Of a stretch of DNA of 64,000 nucleotides, positions 48,119-59,700 are shown piece after piece (position 1 is the stretch's first letter; each line of letters starts with the position of its first letter). The notes under the pieces are model-generated. The model ran no database searches and was not told the DNA's origin. It saw nothing but the letters and a program-made list of their open reading frames with translations. Source of the DNA: Hyparrhenia diplandra (Eukaryota > Streptophyta > Magnoliopsida > Poales > Poaceae); assembly GCA_015847255.1 (NCBI GenBank), contig JADLZK010008395.1:62001-126000 (forward strand), in the 5' to 3' direction. Both the position numbers and the translations under genes were made by a program.

Positions 48119-48340
48119 TCACCACCAAAGAGAGCATCTCAACTTGAATTTTGCAAGAACAATCTCATCTCCACCTTGGAATAGCATCTCAACTTGCATT
48201 CTGGAGTGCATCGCAAGAGCATTTTCCACTTGTAAAAGACCAACATTTGCAAATAGTTCGTTTGCATTAGCCAAGTTTTCGATGCCATTGATGACAAAGC
48301 ATTGCAAACTGATGCTGCAAGAATGAAAACTTCAAGCATT
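48119..48340 (-). pseudogene. Possible captured exon inside the Mutator-like element
   Basis: A minus-strand frame that looks coding (NELFANVGLLQVENALAMHS, then QVEMLFQGGDEIVLAKFKLR). I do not recognise the protein. It stands apart from the AT-rich neighbourhood but has no start or clear splice sites. Confidence 0.35.
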
Positions 48341-48744
48341 GCAAACTCTGATATTATTAAGTTCCCCTCACTATGTTTGGTTGACATAAGCAACCAACAT
48401 TCCCACTGGACAAGAACCACCATCTCAAGAACCAAATCTTTGTTTGGTCTGGACTCTCACTATGAAATCTATACCCGTGATCTAAGACTCTACAACAACA
48501 AGAACACGTCGATTCGGCCACAAAATCTAGTAAATCGGACAAGCACAAAGTAGTAGAATGAATCTTGAGAACCGTAGAGATTAATGTAATTTACAAATCG
48601 AACAAACCTTATCTTACAATTTCACTGATGACTCGACTGAAGTCTGAATCGAAGAGGCTACTTTGATTTGGAGAGCAGGGCCTACCGACCGACTAGGGTG
48701 AAGGGGTGATGAGATTGTCAGATCTTGGCCGGCATTAGTGAGCT

Positions 48745-49345
48745 CAGCCAGCCAAGGGTCAGCACCGGAAGCCGAGCACGCGGCCGTCGGCCGGCGAGAT
48801 GCCAATGCGGCACACCTTGGCGGCCTCGACGTGGTGTGTGAACACCTTGAGAACGGTGACCTTGCCCTTGACCCGCAGCAGCGAAGTCCACCTCCATCAC
48901 CGGCTGCTAAAGAGCCGCCCGTGATGTGCGGCGACGGGCCGGGCGTGGGGACGGAGATGGTGGTCGGCTGCCCGGCAGCGACGGGCGGCGGAGGTGCCCG
49001 TGACCGAGCAGCGGCAAGGCGGGACGGTGAAGCCGGTGGCCATGTATCGTCGGCGTCGCCGCCGATCCGCCGGCCGGTATGTACATGGAACCGACCCGCG
49101 CGGCCGGGCGAGGCAACGTGGAGGGAGCCGCCGTAGGGCGCGGCGGACCGGTTGGGGTTGCGCGACGGAGGCCACCGCCGGAAGGTGAAGGCGACGGTGC
49201 CGTTGGCCCGCGGCGGCGCGCAACCGCACGGCCGTCACGGCGATGATAGCGCGCCTTAGCGGGCGGAGCAGAGCACGGCCGCCGCCGCCGCCGGGCGCCG
49301 GGAGCAGGAAGAGGACCGCCAATTTTGGGGGGCGGGTACGGCCTT
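48745..49345 (-). pseudogene. Degraded LEA_2/NHL-like gene fragment captured by the Mutator-like element
   Basis: Read on the minus strand across shifting frames, blocks of an LEA_2-type (NDR1/HIN1-like) protein appear in the right order: NPNRSA, GSMYIPAG, MATGFTVPP, and a C-terminal KVTVLKVFTHHVEAAKVC followed by DGRVLGFR and a stop. Family members have a membrane anchor followed by this beta-sandwich domain; the anchor region here is scrambled. At least three frameshifts exist. The GC content is far above the flanks, in keeping with a captured coding sequence. The assignment rests on motif memory, not a search. Confidence 0.55.
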
Positions 49346-49474
49346 TCGGCACGGGAGGAGCCGCTCGGTTAGACTAAGGAGGCGGGGGGTATTTCGGTCC
49401 TTCACCTTTGCTACGGTCTAACCCTAACGAGTTGAGGCCCAAAACTAACGAGAAGGCCATATAGCTAACACCAA

Positions 49475-49787
49475 GCGCGGGTGGCTTGTAGTCCAATGGT
49501 AGGGCGGTCATGGGGCGCTACCCACGAGGGTTCAAATCACGGTGCTCGCACCTTTCTTGGGATTTTCCCAGGATTTTCGGCGTTATGCATTAAGTGGGAA
49601 GCGGCGTTCCCGTCGGCGGCGAGGCGCCGGTGACCGAGAATCTCAGATCTGCCGGCCGCCCGGTCCTTCGGAGGTGCTCATAGGGGTAGGGTGTGCGTGC
49701 GTGTGTTCATAGGGGTGAGTGTGCGTGCGTGTTGTGAGCGTCTGCGTTATCGCGTGTCATTCAAAAAAAAAAAAAAAAAAAAAAAAA
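49475..49787 (+). mobile_element. tRNA-related SINE with poly(A) tail and 12-bp target duplication
   Basis: The head has Pol III boxes: A box TAGTCCAATGG (fits TRGYNNANNGG) and B box GGTTCAAATC. It ends in about 25 A residues. AGCTAACACCAA is repeated on both sides (49463-49474 and 49787-49798, sharing one A with the tail). It lies inside the Mutator-like element, so it is the younger insertion. Confidence 0.92.
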
Positions 49788-49897
49788 GCTAACACCAAAC
49801 TTTTCGAGGGCCATAAAGGTAACTTGAAAAAAAAAAAGGCCATACAAATAATTATCTAGTTTCAGAGGGTTATATAGATAATTCTCTCTACATACAG

Positions 49898-51012
49898 TGG
49901 CGGAGCCCGGATTTAAAACCAGGTAGTCCTAACAAAAAAATGCAATACGATAAAACTCAAAGAAGAAGTTCCCTATACATGGTTATAAATTAACCAAATT
50001 GTGATAACACAATCCCTAAAAAATAACATATTTCATTCAATTCTAGGCTCAGAGATGACAGATCCACAATCCCTAAGCCTTTACAGTTCAATCTCCCTTC
50101 TCTAGACTCTAATCATGTCCAAACCCTATCACTGGGAATGAGATTTGGGAATTGCGGGAACCAATGGATTGGACAAGCTCATGCACTCACCAGGCCAGAC
50201 GGCACAGCACGCAGCACTGGATGGCCAGCGGCCTGCCCCGTAGCCCAGCCAGCTGCTTTTGCTTGGCGGGGGCGGGTGGGCGCAGGCAGACTGGTGAACC
50301 GGCTGGCGGGGTCGGGCGGCCGTCGGGGGTGGCGGGGTGCGGTCGCCGGAGTCCGAACGCCGGCGCCCAAACGCGTCCGCGCGTCGGGGACTCGACTCGG
50401 GGTAGCGCTAGGTAGCCTAGGTGTGGCAGCAAAGTCGAGTCATCCGGTTTGCTACCATCGGGCTGTTTGCTTTATTTCGCTCGGCCCAATAACAAAGAGC
50501 GGAGCCGCATGGTGCAAACGCGTCTGGGATCTCTTTTTCATATTTCTTTTTGTTTTCATCTTTTTTTTTTTTCCCCTTTTACTCTATTTGTTTCTTTATT
50601 TATTTCATTTTTATTTTTTTTGTGTTGAGGTTGGTATTTTATATTTTTTCCTTCTTTTTATATTTATTTTTTTTCTTAAGTGATGTTTTTCGCTTTTCAT
50701 TTTTGTATCTATTCTTTATATTTTATTTTATTTTTATATTATGTTTTACTTTATTTTTTTAGTGTAATATGTTTTAATTTCTCATTGATGGTTTGCTATA
50801 TAGTTAAACATGTGTGTTTGTGTGTGGAGACCGGAGTTTTGCTTGTTTTACTCTCTCATTGATTAGTTCATTTTTATTTCCTTTTTCTTTCCCAATATCT
50901 ATTGATTTTTTATCTTAATTTTTTATCCTTTTTATTTCCCCTTTTCTATGTGGCCTGCTTTTTCATTATTCATGTTCTATTTTATTATTTCTTATATGTC
51001 ATATATGATATA
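49898..51012. other. Non-coding region, partly GC-rich, with possible transposon remnants
   Basis: Just right of the Mutator-like element, 'agtggcggagcccggattt' resembles the start of a common grass repeat. A GC-rich patch at about 50200-50420 has overlapping frames on both strands without a domain. T-rich low-complexity DNA follows (50540-50990). Confidence 0.45.
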
Positions 51013-51309
51013 TTTTTTTTTTTTTGAGAATTACACCGTATATATCAGACACTCACAACACGCACGCACACTCACTCCTATAAACACACGCACGCAAACC
51101 CTACCCCTATAAGCACCTCCAGGATTGGGCGTTTCCCGGATCTGGAGATTCTCGAAGTCACCATATGTCGGCGGAACGCCGCTACCACTTAATGCACAAC
51201 GCGGTAAATCTGGGAAAATCCCAAGAAAGATCGAGCACGAGGGATTTGAATTTGGTGGGTAGGGTCCCCACCGGACCGAATCCTACCATTGGACTACAAG
51301 CCAATTCGC
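51013..51309 (-). mobile_element. tRNA-related SINE, second copy, with 14-bp target duplication
   Basis: Same family as the SINE at 49475, in opposite orientation. The minus strand has A box TAGTCCAATGG and a weakened B box (ATTCAAATC), shared body blocks 'cttgggattttccca', 'gcattaagtgg' and 'ataggggtagggt', and a poly(A) tail seen as T13 at 51013-51025. TCATATATGATATA flanks it exactly (50999-51012 and 51310-51323). Confidence 0.92.
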
Positions 51310-51323
51310 TCATATATGATATA

Positions 51324-53782
51324 GATGTGAGGTTGGCGCAATAGACGTATGACACTCTACGATGTATTCTCAATGTTCACACATTATAGATGAGATGTTC
51401 TATAATTATAATATTTTTATATATTTATTTATTTTGTACTTTCATTTTATTTCCATTGTTACATTTTTTCTCTTTTCCTGTTTGTTTTTCTTATTACATA
51501 GTTTTTACCTTTTTAATGCCTATACATTTTCATGAGATGCATATGATGTTCATGTAGTATAAATATTATGTTAGTATACATGCAATCTCCTATGATCTAT
51601 TTTGTGGTGTTCACATAGTATACATGTAATGTTTTATGATGTACATGTAGTAAATACATGTGATGTCCTTATTATTTTTTCTTTTCCTTTGTATATTTTA
51701 TTGTGATGTCAATGTAGTATACAAGACTTTGGTGCTTGAGTGTTTGGTTTGTCTAATAGCCTTATTTTTTTTCTCATAAATCCATGATATAGCATATTAC
51801 ATTAAAATAAATAATAAAATGAGGTAATATTTATTTACTATAAAATGTGTCTGTATGAAACCCCAATACATATCGAAATTATTAGACTCTATATTATTAT
51901 TTATTTACTAGCAAATGTGTTCGATGTTGCAAAAAAGAAATGACATCCATAATATAAGTTGATTTCGGGAATAATACATCAATATCTTATTAAACATGTA
52001 TTCAATTACATTACAACCTTGATAGATGTTTTTCTCCCATTGCAAAGCATGGAAATATTTAGATGTAAATATATCACAACTTTAATTCTCATACTATCCA
52101 TGTGTTGCCTCAACTACAATATCGAGTTTGTAATAAGAAAAATTTAAATATATAGTTTGCCTCAACTATCAATTCTCATGCTCTTTTTATGACCCTTAAA
52201 TATATGTAATTCTAACCTCTCATTAAATTCAACAAGGAGTTAGTTGCCAACTTATTAAGAATTGATGTATCCACCAGTGACTTATGACGAGAGGCATCTC
52301 TAGATTTTGCACATTATAGTCCTCGTAAGGGTTTGCAACATTTATTTAGACTCGATCGGACAACAAATGATTAGTTGAACCACTAGCTGGTCTTTTTTTT
52401 TTTTTTTAGATCTGTATTTCAATAAGAACGAGTTATGTGTCTAATCAAAACTATAATCTTTATTTTTACGGAAGGATCTATGATTCAAAAGATTAATCTT
52501 AAAATTATATAATATCAATCGTTCAAACTTGAGATACTTTGATAGTTTGACTGTCCAAGAAACTTGTAACAACTTGTAACTTGAGATGGAGGGAGTATTA
52601 ATTATAGATTTATTTATTTATTTGTATGTTTGTTTGACTCGATTGCATACAAGTTAATTTATCTTGTTATAAGCCTTAATTTACTTTGAAATATATCTAA
52701 TGTACTTTAAAACATAATAATTACTTTGTAATACCATATTTACTTATAATAGTCTATTTGGATACATTAGAACTAAAATTTAGCTAGCTAATAACTAACC
52801 ATTGTTAAATTTTAACCAGAGCTCATTTGGATCCACCTACTAATAAGTTGTTGATAGTGGACCGAATGTGCATTTAAACTAGAAGCATCTACTAGCAACT
52901 CCAAATTAGCTAATGGAACTAATAGTTTGCAATCTTCCAATTAATAATTAGCAAATTTATTTGCTGATCTTGAATTTAGTAGAACTAATTTTAGTTGCTC
53001 ATTTTAGAGCTAGGCTCGTGGGCTGCTTTTCTTTGGCGAGATAGGCTTTAGGGCTACGTGAAGGCATCCAAACACACTGTACCCAAAGCCTGACTAGACA
53101 TATATGGGTAATAAAAAAAAGGCTACACAGCACACGTGCCAAAATATTTGTGTGAGCCTCAAATGTCTATAACTCTAGATTGACAAGTCTGATAACATGT
53201 ATAGGCTGTTAAGAAATCAGTTCATTACACACAGGAACAGATAACGTGATTAGGATGAGCTTTGTTTCTTGCTTGCGGAGTACATGAATATCTGCACACA
53301 GAAATGTCATTCAGCTCTCCTATCCATCTCCTTTTATAGTGGGGAGGATAGTATGAGATTTCTAAACAACTTCCCTCATTAATTTGGCCAACATCAAAGT
53401 CATATTTTCACATTTGAGTGCATACTTTGATTTGATCACGTTCATGACACAAAAAGCAAGATGTCTATACCAAGGGTTTGGGTGTCCTACTCCTATTTTC
53501 ACAACAGGCTTCTAATAACAAAATAAATGTCCTAGACCTATTGGCTAAATGGCAAACAACAGGATTCTACCAAAATAGATGACCTATATCTATAGACAAA
53601 AATAGTGCACGGTATCATCGCTCATCACAGGTGCTGCCAGAACCTCATACAAAATTGACAGCATTCTCACAGCATGGGCATAGGCGGGCAAGAACTACAG
53701 CTATAGTACTGTACCAGCTGCGGACCTAAATCAGAAACGTTACAAAGCACCAACCAATCCACTCTAGATCTGCCACGCATAC
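51324..53782. other. AT-rich intergenic DNA between the SINE and the GP210 gene
   Basis: No gene seen. It contains T-runs (51763, 52389) and a Stowaway-type end at about 52583-52595. The last few hundred bases probably hold the 3' untranslated region of the minus-strand GP210 gene. Confidence 0.5.
52480..52595 (-). mobile_element. Stowaway-like MITE fragment
   Basis: The minus strand starts TA|CTCCCTCCATCTCAAGTTAC at 52595. The opposite terminal repeat is missing, so only one end survives. Confidence 0.4.
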
Positions 53783-56700
53783 TCAGTAAGTCTTCTGAGG
53801 GTTGAATCGCCTCCTGGCATCGCGCTTATAGTACGGCGTGTCATCAATGGTCCTCCTCACATACTCCATGAAAGGCTGTGGCGTACGAGGAGAGAACTGA
53901 CCATTAGCTGGGGACGCAGGGTCAACCATGGCTGCGGCTGCAGGATTGGCTGCTGGTGCTCGTGCTGGTGTGGATGCTGCCATGTCCCTTGATGGTGCTT
54001 GTCTGGTAGGTCTCTGCAGCAACTTCATGAAAAGTGCAACAGTAACTACTGTCACAATGATGCATGTGAGCATAACAGCAGATGTGGTTAGGCCCCATGA
54101 TGATGATGGTGGCTCTGCCTTCTCTCCTGTATCGTAGCTGACTTCAACTTCTTCAGTCTGGCCTGCACAAAGGTAAAACACAAATAGTAACTTCCACAGT
54201 ATTGCAATTACCTCTGGGGCGTCAAATTATGAATTATATACCGCAAATGATAAATGATTTGAGTTTTGATGAGCGAAACAAGTGTGATCATAGTTGTAGG
54301 TGATCAGCTTACTACAGTATTAACAAAGCAGATTAAACAGCATACCAGTGGCAGGAAGAACGATAGTAACCTTGTCAGAGAATGATTGCCTTTTTAGCGC
54401 TTCAACCTACAAAAGGATGAGAAGGTCCCAGGTTGCAGCACTAAATATTAATGCAAAAAAGTAAAGAAAAAAAAGAAAAGAAAAGAAAAAAGAAGAAAAG
54501 AAAATGTTGCCTTGTCAGTTGTGGCTCACCCGGTACACGATTCGACTGAGAACACCATTGTTCTCACTTGTGTCAACACGACTGACTCTGAGTAGATCTT
54601 TAGCATTCCAGAACAACTCAATATCTAGAACAGCATAAACAATAACTTGACTATCAGTTGAAGCACATGCCTAATACAATGATCCAAGTTCACACAAACA
54701 ATAATCTTTCTCATACCAGTATTTCCATCGATAGTAATGACACTATCATTGCAACTTGGAGTCAAATTTAACTGCATGAGACAGACACCTTGTAGTTATT
54801 GTGGATAAAAAGCTTCATGCAATGAGCAACAAAGCAAGGGAGAGGTAGAAGGCACCTACTTTCCTGGATTCTTTGATGTAAAACCCTTTGATGAAAAGGG
54901 CATGTGCAGATCCTGTCACCTTTGGGTCTTCCTTTAGATTTGCACGAACCAAAATGTGTAAAAATCCTTCATTAGGGTTCAACTTCACCGCCAACAGCTG
55001 AGCAGGTGAATATGGATGAAACACGCAGTAGGATTTCTTTGTGGAATGGTCAGTCCATGGCTCAACAAACCTAAAGGAAGCAACAAACCGGGATTTCAAC
55101 TTAATTATTTAGGATTAGGAAGTTGTGTATGCAATTATGTAAAGGAAACATACCCAACAAAAGAAGGGTCAATCTTGCATTCAAAGGGGACATTAATTGG
55201 GCTCACAGAGGATCCAGTGTTGTCCTCAATTGAATCACTATAAAAAAGAAATACGAAAATGTTAGCACAAGTGATATGCGTTGTTACATTCCTTTGAGAT
55301 TGGAGATAGTTGCAGATACATGTGATAAACTCAATTAGACTTTTTAAATGGGTAATTATCCAATTTTCAAAGTGACTGCATTCCTATGCATATAAATGTT
55401 GTGAGCCTCTCCTCTAAGATCACAAACTGCACTGCAGCAGATAACTTACGAATAAGGAAATACTAAATGCAGTTGGCTTAGCTGGTATTTTCCATAGTGC
55501 TCATACCATGTACCATCTGCGCTTCAAATCAGTACGTTACAGTTTAACATATTCCAAACTTACCACAAATTTGTGTCTGCTCATGAATTGACACAAAGCC
55601 CCAAGGAAATCACATTGGTAATATTAGAGTAGTTTCATCTTTAATTATAATTTAATTACAAAATGTGGAAGAAAAGTGTATCATATGAGCATCACAAACC
55701 TAAATCTCACAGAGAACTTGTATCCATCAGGCAGGCCACCAGCATTAGTCAGTGTCTCTGCAGGAGCATCAACAACTATCCTGTTCACCTTGAGCACTGT
55801 GACAGTTGTCTGCAGCTTAAGATTTGAACCTTTGAATATTACTGTTTCAAAAGAGTAGATTTGTGAGAAGTTGTCATAAAAAAATAACAGAGTCTAGTTG
55901 ATAATGTATTATACAGTTATACTACTTAGGCATATGGTCTTAAGACTACCTTCTGCTACACCTTCACTACGTGCTTGTGCTTCACCAGTTATCCGGTTGA
56001 TGTGCACGATCTTTTCATCGCTACTTAACCAGTGACCAAATCCACGCATGTCCATACCTATAACAGTAGCATGTTTATGACATAAGAATATATATGGTAA
56101 CAAAGATTGTTTAATCTATTAATCAACTAAATACTTGATACTACATAAGCTAAGGCATTAGCTGAAAACAATCTACTTTATATTACCTGATATAACCGTT
56201 CACCCGTATAAATTTGGGAAATGCTTCAAGTATAACCACTTTTTCTTTTGATAAGTACAACCACTTGAGTACAACTCAACTGCTCAAGCATATGAGCTTT
56301 CCATCCAAGTGATCCTAACCATTGGATTCTAAGAACACGAGCATGGACGGCTACCAGACCTACGGAGGAAGCGACATGGCTGATGGGCGAGCTGACCAGT
56401 ACAACATACAAGCGCAGGCATCGTGGCTGGGTAGCAGACTTCGTCACGCTTTTGTACGTGATCTCCACGGATGTTGAACTACAGGATTGCGTCAAGTCCT
56501 AGAATCTAGGATAGTTATCTATTCAGTTTCTTATTTGGTTAGGTTAGAGTTGAGTTGGTTGGAGTTTTGCTTGTATAAGTATTGAACCTTTACGATTGAA
56601 TAGAGCAGCCAGGGATTGAGATTTATATCTCCCCTTGGCCTCCTGGCCAACTCACGTTTCCATCTACCTTCCTGCTTCGGCTGGCACCGTCCAGACCTCC

Positions 56701-59700
56701 TGCTGTTCGCCGCCGCGGGTTCAAGCCTAGGCCACCGACCTCTCAGTCTCTCACTGCTACGCTCTCAGGTCCCTTGGCCGTACCATTTCCATCCAAGTGA
56801 TCCCAGCCATTGGATTCTAAGTTGTACTCAAGTGGACGTACTTGAAGCATTTCCTAAATTCTAAGTTTTGTCTTCACAGAAATAGAATATCACAGTTAAT
56901 TAGAATGTAACATTTAATGAGCAAATACCATTAGAAGGGTAGGATGAAGGATTAATGTCAAATGATGAATGATGGATCAACTACAACAATCAGAAAACTG
57001 TAGTATTAATAAGAGAATAATTTCATTGAACATACTGTCTCCGATAATAGTGAAGTTCAGGTGCTGGCCAGAATGAAGGATCACATCCCTAGGATACATT
57101 TGTGCTCCTACGGATACCTACAGAGTAAAACATTTAGAGTTGAGAAAAGGGAGTGATTGGGTGCATGCACTTAACTAAAAAAAAGTGAGAAAAGCATCAT
57201 CACTATTTCTCTGCAGTTCTCCAGTTTAATAGCACTGCCACATCCAGAAAGTGCATAATGTTGCTAATTTGGTACACTACATTTTTTTCCTTGAACCAGC
57301 AGAACTGCCCATTATTATATTAAGAAGTACACCATAAACAATTCATTAATGAATCACACTAGCAGCTTTGGCAACTTAAAATTTAAAAAAAAAAAAAAAA
57401 AAAAAAACCTACAAAGCTAGCAAGTATAAAAGCGCATTCAAATTTGAGTTTGAGCAGCAGTAAATTAATAGAATCAAATACAGCATGAACTGGCATGGAT
57501 CTATATAAAAAAAAAAAAACTTTACCATTATGAAATCCACTTTACTGGGGACATTGCTTGCGTGGAGCCTTATAAGAGCAGTTCCATGACTTCTCGCCTT
57601 CAAGTTCAAAAAAATACACAGTGATAAAGAATTCAGTTTGCATAAAGAGTAAGAGTTAAACACCAAAGCTTTAAATCTAGTATTGTAACAGTATTCCTGA
57701 ACTGAGCAGAAGCACATTGTGCCATGACATACCTGAAGAATAAAACGTTCACTTCTGTCATATGTACCATTAAAATCTCTTGGCATGAGAATGGACACAA
57801 CATCAGGATAATTTGTCTCAACCTTTACAGGGACTACTCCATGAGCTTCCTTGAAGATATAACCTGACAAAAGGGAACAAAAACCATCAGCTTTAAGAAT
57901 TGTAGTGTTTGATATTGATAAGATGCTATTGATCTACCTAATTCATCAGCATATTTTATATCCAATTCAACTCTATCATTTACGGACAGATAGGCAATCT
58001 GGATTGATGATTCTGCAGCAGCTACCCACACTTGTGCAACCTGAACAATAATTATCACAGCATCAAAGGAAACATCAGGCATAACATCATTTCCTTCACG
58101 TTAATTCACATAATCAGAGAGATACTAGCAGCCCGATAAATAAAAATGCATTGCAGTCTGATAAAGAGTCGCTTTTTAGAAGTTTTTTAAGCTTCTTTGG
58201 CCTTACAATTCGTGTGGCTTTTTATAAGCACTTCTGTTTTGCACTTTTGGACACACTAATTAGCTACCTCCACAGTAATGTCATAAATATTTTTACTAGA
58301 AATAGTAAAGATTTCTATTGACTATTTGTATCCAAAGTACAGTAAAGCAAAGCACAATAACAACAACAAACTGACCCTCAATCTCGTGACAAGGCATGTC
58401 ATTGACTCATTAAGCAGGACACAACCAGGGGTGGGGAAAAAAACGAGACCAACCGAAAAAAACCGAAATTTCAGTCCTCAGTTCCTGCCGGATCCTAATA
58501 ATAGAACACCGATTTTTTTATTACGGTTGTTCGGTCATGAAAGTTGGATGCCTGAATAATTGTTCTAATAAGGCTCTGTTGGAGCATTATCCATCATGAT
58601 CCATCAGGCCTTCAATATACACACGCATGCCTCATAAACCTAGTAGTAGTACCCAGCTACCCATCGTCCAAGGCTCCCCTCCGCTACAAGCCGAGAACCC
58701 CTGTTGGCTTCCTGAATCCTGACGACACTGTGCATGGATTTCCTGGGCAGCGTGGTCGCAACGCCTAGCCACCAGCTGCCGCCGCTCATCCCAAAGTTCC
58801 ATCGCACTAGTACCGCTGCCACACGTCGATTTTTCAGCCACAGGCCTCTCTCCCCACCAAACGTGATTTGGCACCTTGAAGACGCGCTGCCAGACCTTCC
58901 GCGTGCTATGGCAATGGAGGGGTGTATCTGGAGTGCTGAGATCTTGAGGGCGTGGGTGGAAAGTGCAACAGAGCAGCAATCTGATAGGAGGGGGTGATGC
59001 TGAAAGAAAAAAGATATCTATCCTAAAACAGAAAAAGAACGTACTATATAAGTATATTAGTGCTATACAGATCCGAACCATGTACCTTCTCAGCAAAACT
59101 GATCAAACAGATTATCATCGAAATGATTCGAACTGTTTCAAATATCCAACATGCATTTTTGTGCATTGGGCTCTTTCATCAACTGATGCGGATCAATTGT
59201 TATAAACGGCAAGGTCTATACTCGTCGACCTAGGCAAAGTGGCTAGACAGGTTGAGCCGGTCAGGCTAGCTAATGAGTCTTTGGATTTGGTTTGGTCGAG
59301 TCTGTTGGTTTTGATCGAGTCTGTTAAGATTGGGTTTGTTAGGATCATTGAGTTTGTTAGGGATAAGTCAGCTAAGGTCAGAGTCTGAGTTGTATAAATA
59401 TTGGTCAGCTATGAATCTAAGAGATTAGCCAGGGATAGAGATTTATATCTCCCCTTGGCCTCCTGGCCAACTCACGTTACCATCTATTCTCTTCCTGCTT
59501 GTGTTGGCGCTGTCCAGACCTCTTGCTGTTCGCTGACGCGAGTTCATGCCTAGGCCACCGATCTCTCACCGCTACGCTCTCAGGTCCCTTGGCCGTATCA
59601 TCAATTAATCCACCCACAGTTTTCCTTTAGGGAAAGATAACACAATAAAATGGCTCCCTGTGTTCTGATCGATTATCTCTCTCTGGCAGAAGCAGCACCA

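Larger units (their letters stand above)
47592..49888. mobile_element. Mutator-like element carrying host gene fragments (Pack-MULE candidate), 9-bp target duplication
   Basis: TACATACAG flanks the element on both sides (47583-47591 and 49889-49897). The ends are imperfect inverted repeats of about 100 bases: GGGCCAATTATTTCTATGGC on the left and, read inward from the right, GAGAGAATTATCTATATAAC, both followed by 'atggcc' plus T-run segments. A 9-bp duplication is the hallmark of Mutator-like elements. There is no transposase, so it is non-autonomous. The interior holds GC-rich gene-like DNA at about 48640-49370, and a SINE inserted later (49475-49787). Confidence 0.87.

Noticed and set aside
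49475..49550. tRNA gene call at the SINE head
   Set aside because: The A and B boxes are present, but a full cloverleaf with acceptor stem is not, and the poly(A) tail plus target duplication show it is a SINE.
50138..50683. 181-codon frame right of the Mutator-like element
   Set aside because: Half is GC-rich low complexity and half is Phe/Leu-rich translation of T-runs; no domain.
58632..59096. Frames in the large GP210 intron
   Set aside because: Frames are open on both strands and the flanking exons join in frame without it; more likely an old repeat.
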